NCBI RefSeq assembly: GCF_021729075.1
Contig: NZ_JAJSAQ010000008.1
Location: 1 to 64,000, forward strand
Direction of reading: 5' to 3'
Length of the DNA: 64,000 nucleotides
Origin: Microbulbifer guangxiensis
GTDB taxonomy: Bacteria > Pseudomonadota > Gammaproteobacteria > Pseudomonadales > Cellvibrionaceae
The notes beneath the pieces are model-generated. The model had not been told where the DNA came from and did not search any database. It saw only the letters and a list, made by a program, of their open reading frames with translations. How positions within the stretch are numbered: position 1 is the stretch's first letter; the number at the start of each line of letters is the position of its first letter. This document shows positions 44,328 to 56,502 of the stretch, piece by piece. A program made the translations under genes and the position numbers.

Positions 44328-44570
44328 ATGACCCTGCAGCAGTTGCTGGACAACCTGAATCCCCAGATCGTGGGTAGCCTGAAGCGCGCCATCGAGCTTG
44401 GCAAATGGCCGAACGGCCAATTACTGACAGACCAGCAGCGCGCACTGTGCGCCGAGGCCGTCGCCAGCTGGGAGGCGAGGAATCTTCCCGAAGAAGCGCG
44501 CATTGGTTACGTGCCCCCCAAGAAGACCCCCTGCGGCGATGACGACGAGAAGCCGCTGACCTGGGCTTAA
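44328..44570 (+). CDS. yeaC: DUF1315 family protein, YeaC-like
   Basis: An 80-residue soluble protein resembling E. coli YeaC (LLDNLNPQIVGSLKRAIELGKWPNGQLLT...). Function is unknown in the family. GGAGG lies 5 nt before the ATG, which decides the start over the longer open frame through the terminator. A TGTAAAAT that could be a -10 lies about 50 bp upstream. It stands alone between rplQ and the acylase gene. Confidence 0.85.
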   Translation: MTLQQLLDNLNPQIVGSLKRAIELGKWPNGQLLTDQQRALCAEAVASWEARNLPEEARIGYVPPKKTPCGDDDEKPLTWA

Positions 44571-45030
44571 TCTCCACTGGCAACGCCGTCATCGATCGGG
44601 GCCGTTGGCGCGCGGAACAGCCATGACCCGCTATCCGCTCGGGCTTTCAGCGGTGTATACGGGGCGCGCATCACGTCCCGCCAGTTTCTGCTTCTGAAGC
44701 TTCCAGCCCCTTTTTGACTGACCGCTGGAACCCCTCAAGCGCTGTCCAGCCCTGAGCTCAGGAGCAGCAATGCGCAGCCATCCACAAGGTTCGATCCAGC
44801 CTGCACGGCTTTTTTGGCGATGCCGCTATCATCCCCCCTTGCCCAAATTACCCGTCGAGTAGTCGTCCTGCCAGGTAGCGCGTAAAGCTACCCAATTGGT
44901 GTGCTGAATCTGGGCAGTTGTTGCGGCAATAGCAGATATCTTCCTTTCTGTCCCCGCCGGACTTTATTTCGCCTCTACGCCCGGTAAAACTGGGGCATCA
45001 AGAAGTCGCCATCCTGATTCCGGAGCCGTC
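44571..45030. other. Intergenic region between yeaC and the acylase gene
   Basis: 460 bp without a convincing gene. A perfect palindrome CCTGAGCTCAGG lies at 44751-44762 and a 6-bp hairpin GGTAGC/GCTACC at 44874-44892. No T-tailed terminator and no good -35/-10 pair is seen; a TATCAT at about 44827 lacks a matching -35. The base composition is a little lower in GC than the flanks. Confidence 0.5.
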
Positions 45031-47208
45031 ATGCGGTTATTGCTTTCTGTCACTTTGCTGTTGTCACTGGTATTGGCTGTAGCAGTCGCTCACCAGCCGC
45101 CCTCCGTCGAGAGTCAGGTGGCGGCCGCAGACTACCTCGAGCGGGGCCGTGGCTATGCTGTGGAAATTCTCCGTGACCAGTGGGGTGTCCCGCATATTTA
45201 CGGTGCGACCGATGCGGATGCCGCTTTCGGGCTGGCGTTTGCCCATGCAGAAGATGACTTTGCCACCATTCAGGACGTGATCCTCGCCACCCGCGGCACT
45301 CTGGCGGCCGAGCGGGGATTGTCGGCGGCAAAAACCGACTACCTGGTGCAGTGGATGGCCGTCTGGGATGCGGTGGAGCGGGATTATCCCCGCCTGTCCG
45401 CCAACGCCCGTGCGGTCGCGGAGGCCTACGCCGACGGCATCAATGTCTATGCCGCGCAGAACCCGGCGCGGGTTTCCCGCTATCTGTTGCCGGTGACCGG
45501 CAAGGACCTGGTGGCCGGTTTCGCGTTCAAGACGCCGATGTTTTACGGTTTCGACAAAATTCTCGGGGAACTCCTCGATCCGCAGCAGCCGCGTGAAATA
45601 GCCAAGGCCGGTGAAGCTGCGTCAACCTGGAGCGAGACCCGCAGCCTGCCCATCGGCAGCCAGGGGATCGCGGTGGCGCCCCACCGCAGCGCCGATGGTG
45701 CCACCCGCCTGCTGATCAATTCCCACCAGCCGCTTACGGGCCCGGTAGCCTGGTACGAGGCGCGGGTGCACTCGCAGCAGGGCTGGAATATGGCCGGTGC
45801 TACCTTTCCCGCCTCACCGGTCATCCTGCACGGCCACAACGAAAACCTGGGCTGGGCGAACACGGTCAACAAGCCGGACCTGGTGGACATTTACCGCCTG
45901 ACCGTCAATCCGGAGAATTCGGACCAATACCTGCTCGATGGGCAGTGGCGGACATTCGACAGGCGCGAGGCGCGCATCCGGGTAAAACTCCTGGGTCCGT
46001 TGCACTGGACGGTGACGCGGGAGATCCTGCTAGCTGAACACGGTCCGGTTTTCCGTACGGAACACGGCACCTACGCGGTGCGCTGGGCCGGCATGGGCGA
46101 AGCGCGCACGCTCGACTTTATGCTGGCGCTGAACAAGGCGAAAAACCGCCATGATTTTGAGCGTGCGCTGAAAATGCAGGCCATGCCCAGCATCAATTAC
46201 GTCTACGCCGATCGCGAGGGCAATATCGGTCATTACTACAATGCCATGTTCCCGCAACGGTTGGATGGCCCGGATTGGGGCCCGGATCTGCCCGGCGATC
46301 GCTCAGAGCTGATCTGGCGTGGCTATCGGGATTTCCAGTGGATGCCGAAAACCCGCAACCCGGACTCCGGCCTGGTCTACAACGCCAACAATCCCCCGTT
46401 CCAATCCACGGACGGCGATGACGATCCGCGCAGGGCGGATTTCCCGGCTTCCATGGGTATCGAGACCCAGCTGACCAACCGTGCACTGCAGATCGAGGCG
46501 CTCTATGGCAGCCGGGAAAAAATCTCGGCAGCGGATTTTGAGCAGCTGAAGTACGACCACCACTATCACCCCGACAGCTACCAGGTCCGGCGACTGCGGC
46601 AGTGGCTGGCGGCGGACAAGCCAGAGAAGCTGAGACAGGGCGAGTACGCGTCCGCGCTACAGGCCCTGCGGGGCTGGAATTTGTCCACCGATCGCGACAA
46701 CCTGCGCGCGGCGCTGGCGATTCTGACCCTCGCGCCGGTGCAGGAGGCCCGGGGAAAAGAAGTGGCTGACCACGAGCTGGATACTGCGTTCACTGATGCT
46801 GTGGATGCTCTGCGGCGGACTCACGGGCGCGTGGAGGTTCCGTTTGGCCAGATCAACCGGCACGTGCGAGGCGAACAGAGCTGGCCGCTGGATGGCGGAC
46901 CGGACACTCTGCGGGCGGTTTACGGTGGCCCGCTGAATGACAGCGGCACCTTTGAAAACCGCGCCGGTGACAGCTTTATCATGGTGGTGGAATGGGATCC
47001 TGAAGGGCGGGTCAGCTCCCGGGCCATCCATAATTTCGGCTCGGCGACCCTGGATCCGGACTCTCCCCATTATGCGGACCAGGCGTCGCTGTTTGCCGAC
47101 GAGCAGCTGCGCGGGGTGCCCTTCCGGAGGCAGGCGCTCGAGGAACGGGTGAGCCGACAGTATCGTCCCGGCACCGCCAGTGTGCTGGCACAGAGCAGCG
47201 GCGACTGA
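45031..47208 (+). CDS. Secreted penicillin-acylase-family N-acyl amidohydrolase
   Basis: A 725-residue precursor of the S45 Ntn-hydrolase family, which includes penicillin G acylase and acyl-homoserine-lactone acylases. A signal peptide covers about 1-20. The alpha chain begins with VEILRDQWGVPHIYG; the likely autocleavage site is before Ser210 in PIGSQGIAV, and the beta chain has GHNENLGWANTVN (about 268-280), with the His/Asn segment of the family. The usual G-SNAW/GSNSW context is replaced by GSQGIAV. The substrate may be an acyl amide such as an AHL or a lipopeptide, but cannot be told. Monocistronic by context. Confidence 0.85.
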   Translation: MRLLLSVTLLLSLVLAVAVAHQPPSVESQVAAADYLERGRGYAVEILRDQWGVPHIYGATDADAAFGLAFAHAEDDFATIQDVILATRGTLAAERGLSAAKTDYLVQWMAVWDAVERDYPRLSANARAVAEAYADGINVYAAQNPARVSRYLLPVTGKDLVAGFAFKTPMFYGFDKILGELLDPQQPREIAKAGEAASTWSETRSLPIGSQGIAVAPHRSADGATRLLINSHQPLTGPVAWYEARVHSQQGWNMAGATFPASPVILHGHNENLGWANTVNKPDLVDIYRLTVNPENSDQYLLDGQWRTFDRREARIRVKLLGPLHWTVTREILLAEHGPVFRTEHGTYAVRWAGMGEARTLDFMLALNKAKNRHDFERALKMQAMPSINYVYADREGNIGHYYNAMFPQRLDGPDWGPDLPGDRSELIWRGYRDFQWMPKTRNPDSGLVYNANNPPFQSTDGDDDPRRADFPASMGIETQLTNRALQIEALYGSREKISAADFEQLKYDHHYHPDSYQVRRLRQWLAADKPEKLRQGEYASALQALRGWNLSTDRDNLRAALAILTLAPVQEARGKEVADHELDTAFTDAVDALRRTHGRVEVPFGQINRHVRGEQSWPLDGGPDTLRAVYGGPLNDSGTFENRAGDSFIMVVEWDPEGRVSSRAIHNFGSATLDPDSPHYADQASLFADEQLRGVPFRRQALEERVSRQYRPGTASVLAQSSGD

Positions 47209-47225
47209 TCCGGGAACGCGCGGCC

Positions 47226-48455
47226 TCAAAGCATCCCGAAAGCGGACAACAGGCTGCGTCCGCCGAGCAGCACGGTAACAAGGAGCACCACGCAACCCAG
47301 CAGGTTCTGCCAGTGGCTGTTGCGGTGGGCGCCCAGCCTCGGGGTGTTCATCTCCCACAGCAGGAAGCCCGTGACGATCGGCAGCAAGAGCCCATTGGCC
47401 ACCTGCGCGAACCAGATTACCTCTACTGGGCGAACACCGAGGGTGGCAATGAGGCCGCCGCAAAGCAGCACCGCCAGCCACGCGAGCCTGAAGCCCGTGG
47501 CATTCATACCCCTTTGCAGGCCCAGCACGCCACGCAGGGCAAAAGCGGCGGCCAGGGGCGCGGTCAGTGCAGACGAGATGCCGGCGGCAAACAGGCCGAT
47601 GCCGAGCAGGATCGAGGCCGCACTGCCGAATAGTGGTGACAGTGCACCGGCAAGCTCTCCAGCGTCCTCCAGCTGAATCTGGTGCCGGAAAAAGGCCGAT
47701 GCCGCGGTGGCAAGGATGGCAATGGAAATGAGTCCGCCCAGGGGGATGGAAAAAAACAGGTCGCGTCGGGCCTCCGGCAATTGCTTTGCATCGTGCCACT
47801 TTTCGCTGACGCTGGCGCTGTGCAGGAACAGGTTGTACGGCACCACCGTGGTGCCGATCAGTGCGATGACCGTCAGTGCTGCGCCATCCGGAATGCCCGG
47901 GATCAGCAGCCCCTGTATCAGCTCACCGAGGTTCGGGCGGGTAACGGCAAAAGTAGCGAGAAACGCGAGACTCATCAGCGCCACCAGGGCGACCAGCGCC
48001 TGCTCGATCACGCGGTAGTTTCCCTTCCACAGCAATCCAAACGCGATGGCAGTGATCAACACCGCGGGCACATTGAGTGTGGTACTTTCCGTTGCGAACA
48101 GGTCACCGGAAAACGCGGTCACACCCACCGAAGCGCCGGCAATATTGCCGCCCTGGTAGGCGGCATTGCCAATGAAAATGGCACTGACCACCAGCGCCGT
48201 AGCTGACCAGCGGGCGAACGGGTGCTGGAAGCTCTCGCGGATATTTTCCCCCAGGCCCCGCTGGGTGACGATACCGAGGCGGGCCGCCATCTCCTGCAGG
48301 ACCATGCTGGCGCAGACCGAAAAAAGCAGTGCCCAGAGCAGTGCGTAACCGAAATTGGCCCCGGCGAGGGAGGCGGTGATCACAGTGCCGGGCCCGATAA
48401 AGGCTGCGGTCACCATGGTGGCGGGGCCGATTTCCCGCAGCTTGCCGATTTTCAT
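47226..48455 (-). CDS. Nramp-family transporter with altered metal-site motifs
   Basis: A 409-residue membrane protein with about eleven hydrophobic segments, related to Nramp/MntH. The first-helix DPGN motif of Mn2+/Fe2+ transporters is GPGT (21-24), and the sixth-helix MPH motif is VPY (205-207) in GTTVVPYNLFLH. The Asp, Asn and Met that bind transition metals are therefore missing. Relatives with such changes include Nramp-related Mg2+ transporters, so another substrate is likely. The start MKIGKLREIGPATMVTAAF is typical of this clade. Convergent with the acylase gene, 17 bp apart. Confidence 0.85.
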   Translation of the reverse strand: MKIGKLREIGPATMVTAAFIGPGTVITASLAGANFGYALLWALLFSVCASMVLQEMAARLGIVTQRGLGENIRESFQHPFARWSATALVVSAIFIGNAAYQGGNIAGASVGVTAFSGDLFATESTTLNVPAVLITAIAFGLLWKGNYRVIEQALVALVALMSLAFLATFAVTRPNLGELIQGLLIPGIPDGAALTVIALIGTTVVPYNLFLHSASVSEKWHDAKQLPEARRDLFFSIPLGGLISIAILATAASAFFRHQIQLEDAGELAGALSPLFGSAASILLGIGLFAAGISSALTAPLAAAFALRGVLGLQRGMNATGFRLAWLAVLLCGGLIATLGVRPVEVIWFAQVANGLLLPIVTGFLLWEMNTPRLGAHRNSHWQNLLGCVVLLVTVLLGGRSLLSAFGML

Positions 48456-48529
48456 TATTGTTATGCTCGTGCCGGTTTTCGTTTTTCAGGGCTGGGCGAC
48501 GGGCCGGCTCACCGATCGCCCCGCAGCAT

Positions 48530-51355
<2,826 letters not shown>

Positions 51356-51543
51356 GCTCTACCTATCAGTTGGCCGGAAAAACAGCGAAGTATAAGCCCG
51401 CCGTCAAGTGCGCCAAAACCACCCCGCGGGGTGAAGGCCGGATCCCCGTGCTTACGTTAGGGATCCGGTGGGCGGATTCCAAGCGGCGTTGCTGGAGCTG
51501 ACGGGAGTGTGACGGTGGAGTCGGGGAGCTCGCGGAGTCGCCA

Positions 51544-51572
51544 CTGACCAACCCGTGCGCCACTGGTACAAT
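51544..51572 (+). promoter_or_regulatory. Promoter of the MFS-ssb unit
   Basis: CTGACC (51544-51549) and TACAAT (51567-51572) with a 17-bp spacer, followed by GCGCGCCC. An in-frame ATG at 51555 lies inside this promoter, which argues for the ATG at 51609 as the real start. Confidence 0.65.
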
Positions 51573-51608
51573 GCGCGCCCTCAGCCAACAGTCGTGTCCC
51601 GGATTGCC

Positions 51609-52775
51609 ATGAATTCCACTGAGCGCCGCGCCCTCGCGGGCCTCGCGTCCCTGTACGTATTTCGCATGCTAGGCCTGTTCATGGTGCTGCCGGTGCTGTC
51701 CGTCTATGGTGCGGACTACGAGGGCAGCACCCCGGCCCTGCTCGGCATTGCACTGGGCGCCTACGGCCTGAGCCAGGCCCTGCTGCAGATCCCGCTGGGC
51801 ATGCTGTCCGATCGCTGGGGGCGCAAGCCGGTGATCTACATGGGGCTGGCTGTCTTTGCGCTGGGCAGCCTGCTGGCGGCTCAGACGGACTCGGTTTACG
51901 GGCTGATTGCCGGCCGGGTCCTGCAGGGCTGCGGCGCCATTGCCGCGGCCACCATGGCGCTGATGGCGGACCTGACCCGCTACGAGAACCGCGGCAAGGC
52001 CATGGCGGCCATCGGCGCGGCGATCGGGCTCGCTTTCATGCTGGCGGTGATCCTCGGTCCGTTGCTGGCGGGGATCGGTGGCCTCGCGGCCATCTTCTGG
52101 CTGACCGCCGCGCTGGCCCTGCTGGGACTGCTGATCGCCTGGCGGCTGGTGCCCGACCCACAACAGGCGCAGGGCCCAGGCGTGTATCGGGGCGGCTTCC
52201 GCGCCGTGCTCGGCAATGGCGAAATCTGGCAGCTGGTCAGTGGGGTCTTCTTCTCACACCTGCTGCTCACCGCGCTGTTCGTGCCGCTGCCACCGCTGCT
52301 GGTGGACCTGCTGGACCTGCCGGGGGCACAGCACTGGAAGCTTTACGGACCGCTGATGTTCGGCTCGTTTGTGTTGATGCTGCCGCTGATGCGGCTTGCT
52401 GAGCGCAGTGGTCGTGTACCGCTGGCACTGGGACTGGCGGTCGCCGGGCTCGGCGCAGGTATCCTGGCATTGTGGGCAGGCAGCCGCTGGCTGTTGGTGG
52501 GCCTGCTGGCGGTGTTCTTCATTGCCTTCAACCTGCTGGAGGCCCTGTTGCCGGCACAGCTGACCCGCTCGGCCCCGGCTGAGGCCCGCGGCGGTGCGTC
52601 CGGGCTCTACGCCACGCTGCAGTTCCTGGGGGCTTTTGTCGGTGGTGTGCTCGGCGGTTACCTGTACGGTGCGGGCGGCGCCGGGGCGGTCGCGCTGATG
52701 GGGCTCGCGGTGGTGGTGTTGTGGGCGCTGCTCTGGTGGCGGCTGGGGGCGCGCCTGTTGTATGCTGCTGGATAA
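51609..52775 (+). CDS. MFS transporter
   Basis: A 388-residue major facilitator with twelve predicted membrane segments. Motif A between segments 2 and 3 reads GMLSDRWGRKPVI (G-x-x-x-D-R-x-G-R-K). It resembles the drug/H+ antiporter-like proteins of the YajR kind and the gene sitting between uvrA and ssb in Pseudomonas (PA4233). The substrate is unknown. Start at 51609 (MNSTERRALAGLASLYVFRML), downstream of a good promoter. ssb follows after 106 bp. Confidence 0.9.
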   Translation: MNSTERRALAGLASLYVFRMLGLFMVLPVLSVYGADYEGSTPALLGIALGAYGLSQALLQIPLGMLSDRWGRKPVIYMGLAVFALGSLLAAQTDSVYGLIAGRVLQGCGAIAAATMALMADLTRYENRGKAMAAIGAAIGLAFMLAVILGPLLAGIGGLAAIFWLTAALALLGLLIAWRLVPDPQQAQGPGVYRGGFRAVLGNGEIWQLVSGVFFSHLLLTALFVPLPPLLVDLLDLPGAQHWKLYGPLMFGSFVLMLPLMRLAERSGRVPLALGLAVAGLGAGILALWAGSRWLLVGLLAVFFIAFNLLEALLPAQLTRSAPAEARGGASGLYATLQFLGAFVGGVLGGYLYGAGGAGAVALMGLAVVVLWALLWWRLGARLLYAAG

Positions 52776-52881
52776 ATATCCAAATAAATGCCGCCGGTCT
52801 GCTGGACGGATTGGCGGTGCTGTCCAACCCGAATTCAATTCCGCGGATCGCTGATCCGCACGCACGAGAGAGGAGAGGCCA

Positions 52882-53478
52882 ATGGCCCGGGGAATCAATA
52901 AAGTCATCCTGATCGGCAATCTGGGCGCAGACCCGGAAACCCGCTACATGCCCAGCGGCGGCGCTGTTACCAATGTGAACCTGGCGACTTCCGAAACCTG
53001 GAAGGACAAGCAGACCGGCCAGCAGCAGGAGCGCACCGAGTGGCACCGGGTAGTGTTCTTCAACCGCCTGGCAGAGATCGCCGGCGAGTACCTGCGCAAA
53101 GGCAGCAAGGTCTACATCGAGGGCAGCCTGCGCACCCGCAAGTGGCAGGACAAGCAGTCCGGTCAGGACCGCTACACCACCGAGATCGTCGCCAGCGAAA
53201 TGCAGATGCTGGATGGCCGCGGTGAGCAGGGTGGCTACAACCAGGGCATGGGTGGCTATGACCAGCAGCAGGGCGGCGGCTACGGCCAGCAGCAGGGCGG
53301 TGGTTTCCAGCAGGGCGGTGGCCAGGCTGACTACGGCCAGGGCCGCTCCGCACCGTCCCCGATGGCGCCCTCCCAGGGCGGTGGTCACTCCGGTAACCAG
53401 GGTGGTGGCAATCAGGGCGGCAACCAGGGCCCTGCCGGCGGTTTCGATAACAGCTTCGACGACGATATCCCGTTCTAA
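52882..53478 (+). CDS. ssb: Single-stranded DNA-binding protein
   Basis: A 198-residue SSB. The OB fold (about 1-112) begins [22 protein letters not shown] and has the ssDNA-binding aromatics including [13 protein letters not shown] long disordered Gly/Gln-rich linker (about 113-185) contains [22 protein letters not shown] repeats, and the acidic tip DDDIPF recruits partner proteins. It is longer than E. coli SSB (178) because of the linker. AGAGGAGAGG precedes the ATG. Confidence 0.97.
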   Translation: MARGINKVILIGNLGADPETRYMPSGGAVTNVNLATSETWKDKQTGQQQERTEWHRVVFFNRLAEIAGEYLRKGSKVYIEGSLRTRKWQDKQSGQDRYTTEIVASEMQMLDGRGEQGGYNQGMGGYDQQQGGGYGQQQGGGFQQGGGQADYGQGRSAPSPMAPSQGGGHSGNQGGGNQGGNQGPAGGFDNSFDDDIPF

Positions 53479-53493
53479 GGGCCGGAACATCCC

Positions 53494-54333
53494 GTGCAAG
53501 TCCATCACACCGGGTATACACCGGATTCGGTCGCGGTTGTCGGCTCCGGTGGCAAGGTCGACGGCATGCTGCAGAAACGCCTGCAGCGAGCCGGCTTTCG
53601 TGTGCAGCTGCTGACCACTGCAGAGCTGGAAAAGCTGCGGCCGGGAGCGATCGTGGTGAATGCGATCTGCCTCGGCGGCACGGAAGCGATGGACGCTGCG
53701 CTGGCCACCTGCCGCACGCTGGCAGCTGCCAATGCGGGCCCGCTGGTGCACATTTCTTCCTACCGGGTGTTCCCCGGGGGTACCCGCAAACGCTATGACG
53801 AGGACGATGAGCCGGCCCCTGTCTCAGAGCGGGGGGAGCTGTGGCTCGCCTGTGAAGAAGCCCTGCGCGGCAGCCCGGCAGTGACCCTCCTGCGCTTTGG
53901 CTGGCTGGTCGATCGCAGCGAGCAGGCCCTGCTTGGTCGTATCCTGAAGGGTATTCTGTCCGGGGAGTCCCTGGCGCTCGATGACCAGAGTGCCGGGAGT
54001 CCGGTGACCCTGGCAGATCTCTGTCGGGTGGTCGTGGCGGTGGTGCAGCAGCTGGCGAGCGGTGCCCCCAGATCGGGCACCTACCACTATGGTGCGGCAG
54101 ACGCCTGTACTGCCCTCGAATTCGGGCGCGAGGTGCTCGAGCGGGCCCAGTCGTTTTACGATGAGGACTTCGGCGTGACGCTGGAAGCGGTGCCGGGCAC
54201 AGAAAACCGGAGCCGGGTGCTGGCCGCCGAAAAGCTGCGGGATGTGTTTGGTATCCAGCAGCGCAGCTGGCGGCAGGGCCTGACCCGACAGGTGGAGCTG
54301 TGGCTCGAGCGCCTGGGAGCCGGTAACCAGTAA
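53494..54333 (+). CDS. SDR/RmlD-like sugar-nucleotide reductase homologue lacking the catalytic dyad
   Basis: A 279-residue Rossmann-fold protein resembling RmlD/NAD-dependent epimerases. The nucleotide loop is VVGSGGKVDGML (15-26), SSYRVFPGG (88-96) corresponds to the YVFDG segment, and ERGELWLACEEAL (112-124) aligns with the usual YGRTKLAGE stretch, placing Arg113 and Trp117 where Tyr and Lys are normally. Conventional SDR catalysis therefore looks lost, while the fold is kept. The start is GTG 15 bp after ssb; the next ATG is well inside the fold. It is in the ssb transcript; function unknown, possibly binding or regulatory. Confidence 0.75.
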   Translation: MQVHHTGYTPDSVAVVGSGGKVDGMLQKRLQRAGFRVQLLTTAELEKLRPGAIVVNAICLGGTEAMDAALATCRTLAAANAGPLVHISSYRVFPGGTRKRYDEDDEPAPVSERGELWLACEEALRGSPAVTLLRFGWLVDRSEQALLGRILKGILSGESLALDDQSAGSPVTLADLCRVVVAVVQQLASGAPRSGTYHYGAADACTALEFGREVLERAQSFYDEDFGVTLEAVPGTENRSRVLAAEKLRDVFGIQQRSWRQGLTRQVELWLERLGAGNQ

Positions 54334-54361
54334 GCCCCGGGAGATAGGGTCGGGATCAATG

Positions 54362-54397
54362 AAAAAGGGCGGAACCGTTGCCGGTTCCGCCCTTTTT
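54362..54397. terminator. Bidirectional terminator between the SDR-like gene and fabB
   Basis: GGGCGGAACC (54367-54376) pairs with GGTTCCGCCC (54383-54392), preceded by AAAAA and followed by TTTTT, so it can end transcripts from both convergent genes. Confidence 0.93.
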
Positions 54398-54419
54398 GCG
54401 TTTCAGCGAGTGGCTGCTA

Positions 54420-55643
54420 TCAGACCTTGTCGAATACCAGACAGGCGTTGGTGCCGCCGAAGCCGAAGCTGTTGGACAGGGCACGCTGGATCTTCGCGTC
54501 GCGTTTTTCGGTCACCAGGTCCATGCCCTCGGCCTCCGGATCGCGATTCTCCACGTTTGCAGAAGCGGCAATGAAGTCGTTCTGCATCATCAGCAGGCAG
54601 TAGATCGCCTCCTGAACGCCGGCGGCACCGAGGGAGTGGCCGGTCAGTGACTTGGTGGAGGCGAAGGGCGGTACCTTGTCGCCGAAGACTTCGCGCATGG
54701 CGCGCAGCTCGGCCACGTCGCCCACCGGGGTGGAGGTGCCGTGGGTGTTGATGTAGTCCACGCCGCCTTCCAGGCCCTTGCCGTCCATGCCAGCCAGCGC
54801 CTGCTGCATGCAGCGCACGGCGCCCTCACCGCTGGGGGCCACCATGTCGTAGCCGTCGGAGGTGGCGCCGTAGCCGGTCAGCTCCGCGTAGATGGTGGCG
54901 CCGCGGGCCTTGGCGTGCTCCATCTCCTCCAGCACCAGGCAGCCGCCACCACCGGCGATCACGAAGCCGTCGCGGTCCGCATCGTAGGGGCGGGAAGCGC
55001 GCTCGGGCGTGTCGTTGTACTTGCTGGACAGGGCGCCCATGGCGTCGAACAGGTGCGTCAGGCTCCAGGCCAGCTCCTCACCGCCACCGGCAAAGACGAT
55101 GTCCTGCTTGCCCATCTGGATCAGTTCGGCGCCGTTGCCGATACAGTGTGCACTGGTGGCGCAGGCGGAGGAGATGCTGTAGTTCACCCCCTTGATCTTG
55201 AACGGTGTGGCCAGGCACGCGGAGACGGTGCTGCCCATGACCTGGGGTACGCGGTAGGCACCCACGCGACGGACGCCCTTAGCTTTCAGGGTCTGCGCCG
55301 CGTCGATGATGGCGGCGGTAGAGGTTCCGCCGGAGCCCATCACCAGGCCGGTGCGCGGGTTGGAGATATCACTCTCCTCCAGCCCGGAGATGCGGATGGC
55401 CTCCTGCATGGCGATATAGGCATAGGCGGCGGAGTCGCCCATGAAACGCAGGTGCTTGCGGTCGATATGCTCCTTGAAGTCGATATCGACGGGGCAGGCT
55501 ACCTGGCTGCGTAGCCCCAGCTCCTGATATTCCTCCTGGAAGCGAATGCCGCTGCGGCCTTCTTTCAGGGACGCGGTGACCGCCTCCAGATTGGTGCCAA
55601 TGCAGGACGTAATGCCCATTCCGGTGATCGCAACCCGACGCAT
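54420..55643 (-). CDS. fabB: 3-oxoacyl-[acyl-carrier-protein] synthase I
   Basis: A 407-residue KAS I (E. coli 406) that elongates unsaturated and saturated acyl-ACP. The Cys-His-His triad is Cys161 in [11 protein letters not shown], His301 in [12 protein letters not shown] and His336 in [12 protein letters not shown]. It lies downstream of fabA on the same strand (75-bp gap), the classic pairing for anaerobic unsaturated fatty acid synthesis. Confidence 0.98.
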   Translation of the reverse strand: MRRVAITGMGITSCIGTNLEAVTASLKEGRSGIRFQEEYQELGLRSQVACPVDIDFKEHIDRKHLRFMGDSAAYAYIAMQEAIRISGLEESDISNPRTGLVMGSGGTSTAAIIDAAQTLKAKGVRRVGAYRVPQVMGSTVSACLATPFKIKGVNYSISSACATSAHCIGNGAELIQMGKQDIVFAGGGEELAWSLTHLFDAMGALSSKYNDTPERASRPYDADRDGFVIAGGGGCLVLEEMEHAKARGATIYAELTGYGATSDGYDMVAPSGEGAVRCMQQALAGMDGKGLEGGVDYINTHGTSTPVGDVAELRAMREVFGDKVPPFASTKSLTGHSLGAAGVQEAIYCLLMMQNDFIAASANVENRDPEAEGMDLVTEKRDAKIQRALSNSFGFGGTNACLVFDKV

Positions 55644-55718
55644 AGTGGTCTCCGTAAAGCTTGTCGACTTTGGACGTTGTTATTGTTTGTTCGGTCCGGT
55701 GTCCGGCAGACGACTGGA

Positions 55719-56243
55719 TTAAAAGTTGTCTGTGCGGGTGAACAGGCCGACGCGCAGGTCCTTGGCTGTGTAAATCTCGCGTCCATCCACAGAGACAGAC
55801 CCGTCACCGATACCCATCACCAGCTTGCGCTCGACCAGCCGGCTCATCTGGATATGGTAAGTGACTTTTTTCGCTGTCGGCAAAATCTGGCCGGTGAATT
55901 TCACTTCACCGCAGCCGAGGGCGCGACCGCGGCCCGGATTGCCCTTCCAGGCCAGGAAGTAGCCGAGCAGCTGCCACATGGCGTCGAGGCCGAGGCAGCC
56001 GGGCATGACCGGGTCACCGGGGAAGTGGCACTCGAAGAACCACAGGTCCGGGTGGATATCCAGCTCGGCGATCAGCTCGCCCTTGCCGTAGGCGCCACCG
56101 TCTTTTGACACGTGGGTGATGCGGTCGAGCATCAGCATATTGGGGGCCGGCAGCTGGGCGTTGCCCGGGCCGAACATTTCACCCCGAGAACAGGCCAGCA
56201 GTTCTTCGCGGGTATAGCTACTTTTCTGAACGAAATTACTCAT
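55719..56243 (-). CDS. fabA: 3-hydroxydecanoyl-ACP dehydratase/isomerase
   Basis: A 174-residue FabA (E. coli 172) that dehydrates 3-hydroxydecanoyl-ACP and isomerises it to the cis-3 product. The catalytic His73 in [14 protein letters not shown] and Asp87 in [10 protein letters not shown] are present. The ATG at 56243 ([16 protein letters not shown]) is chosen from family length and GGGAAC upstream; a longer form from 56282 would add 13 residues. I do not see a confident FadR or FabR site upstream. Confidence 0.96.
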   Translation of the reverse strand: MSNFVQKSSYTREELLACSRGEMFGPGNAQLPAPNMLMLDRITHVSKDGGAYGKGELIAELDIHPDLWFFECHFPGDPVMPGCLGLDAMWQLLGYFLAWKGNPGRGRALGCGEVKFTGQILPTAKKVTYHIQMSRLVERKLVMGIGDGSVSVDGREIYTAKDLRVGLFTRTDNF

Positions 56244-56502
56244 TTTGTTCCCGATTTTGGGCGTTTTTACAAGAGCGGGCATTCTAAGGGTTGGAGGTTT
56301 CTTGTCCAGTCGGTCACCGGCCTATTTGTGACTGGCACGGGGTTTGCTGACTAATTCGCAGTGGTTTCTTGCCGCAAATGCCCATCCGGCCTTGGCCTGG
56401 CGCGACATGGGCGCTGTAACTGAATCTGGCCATGAAAATGTGCTAACTTGCGTGTCCGGCGCTGGGGGAGCGCCCTCTATCGACAATGGGGATGTAATAA
56501 GA

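Noticed and set aside
56244..56502. FadR or FabR operator upstream of fabA
   Set aside because: Only partial resemblance to the FadR consensus was seen; too weak to annotate.
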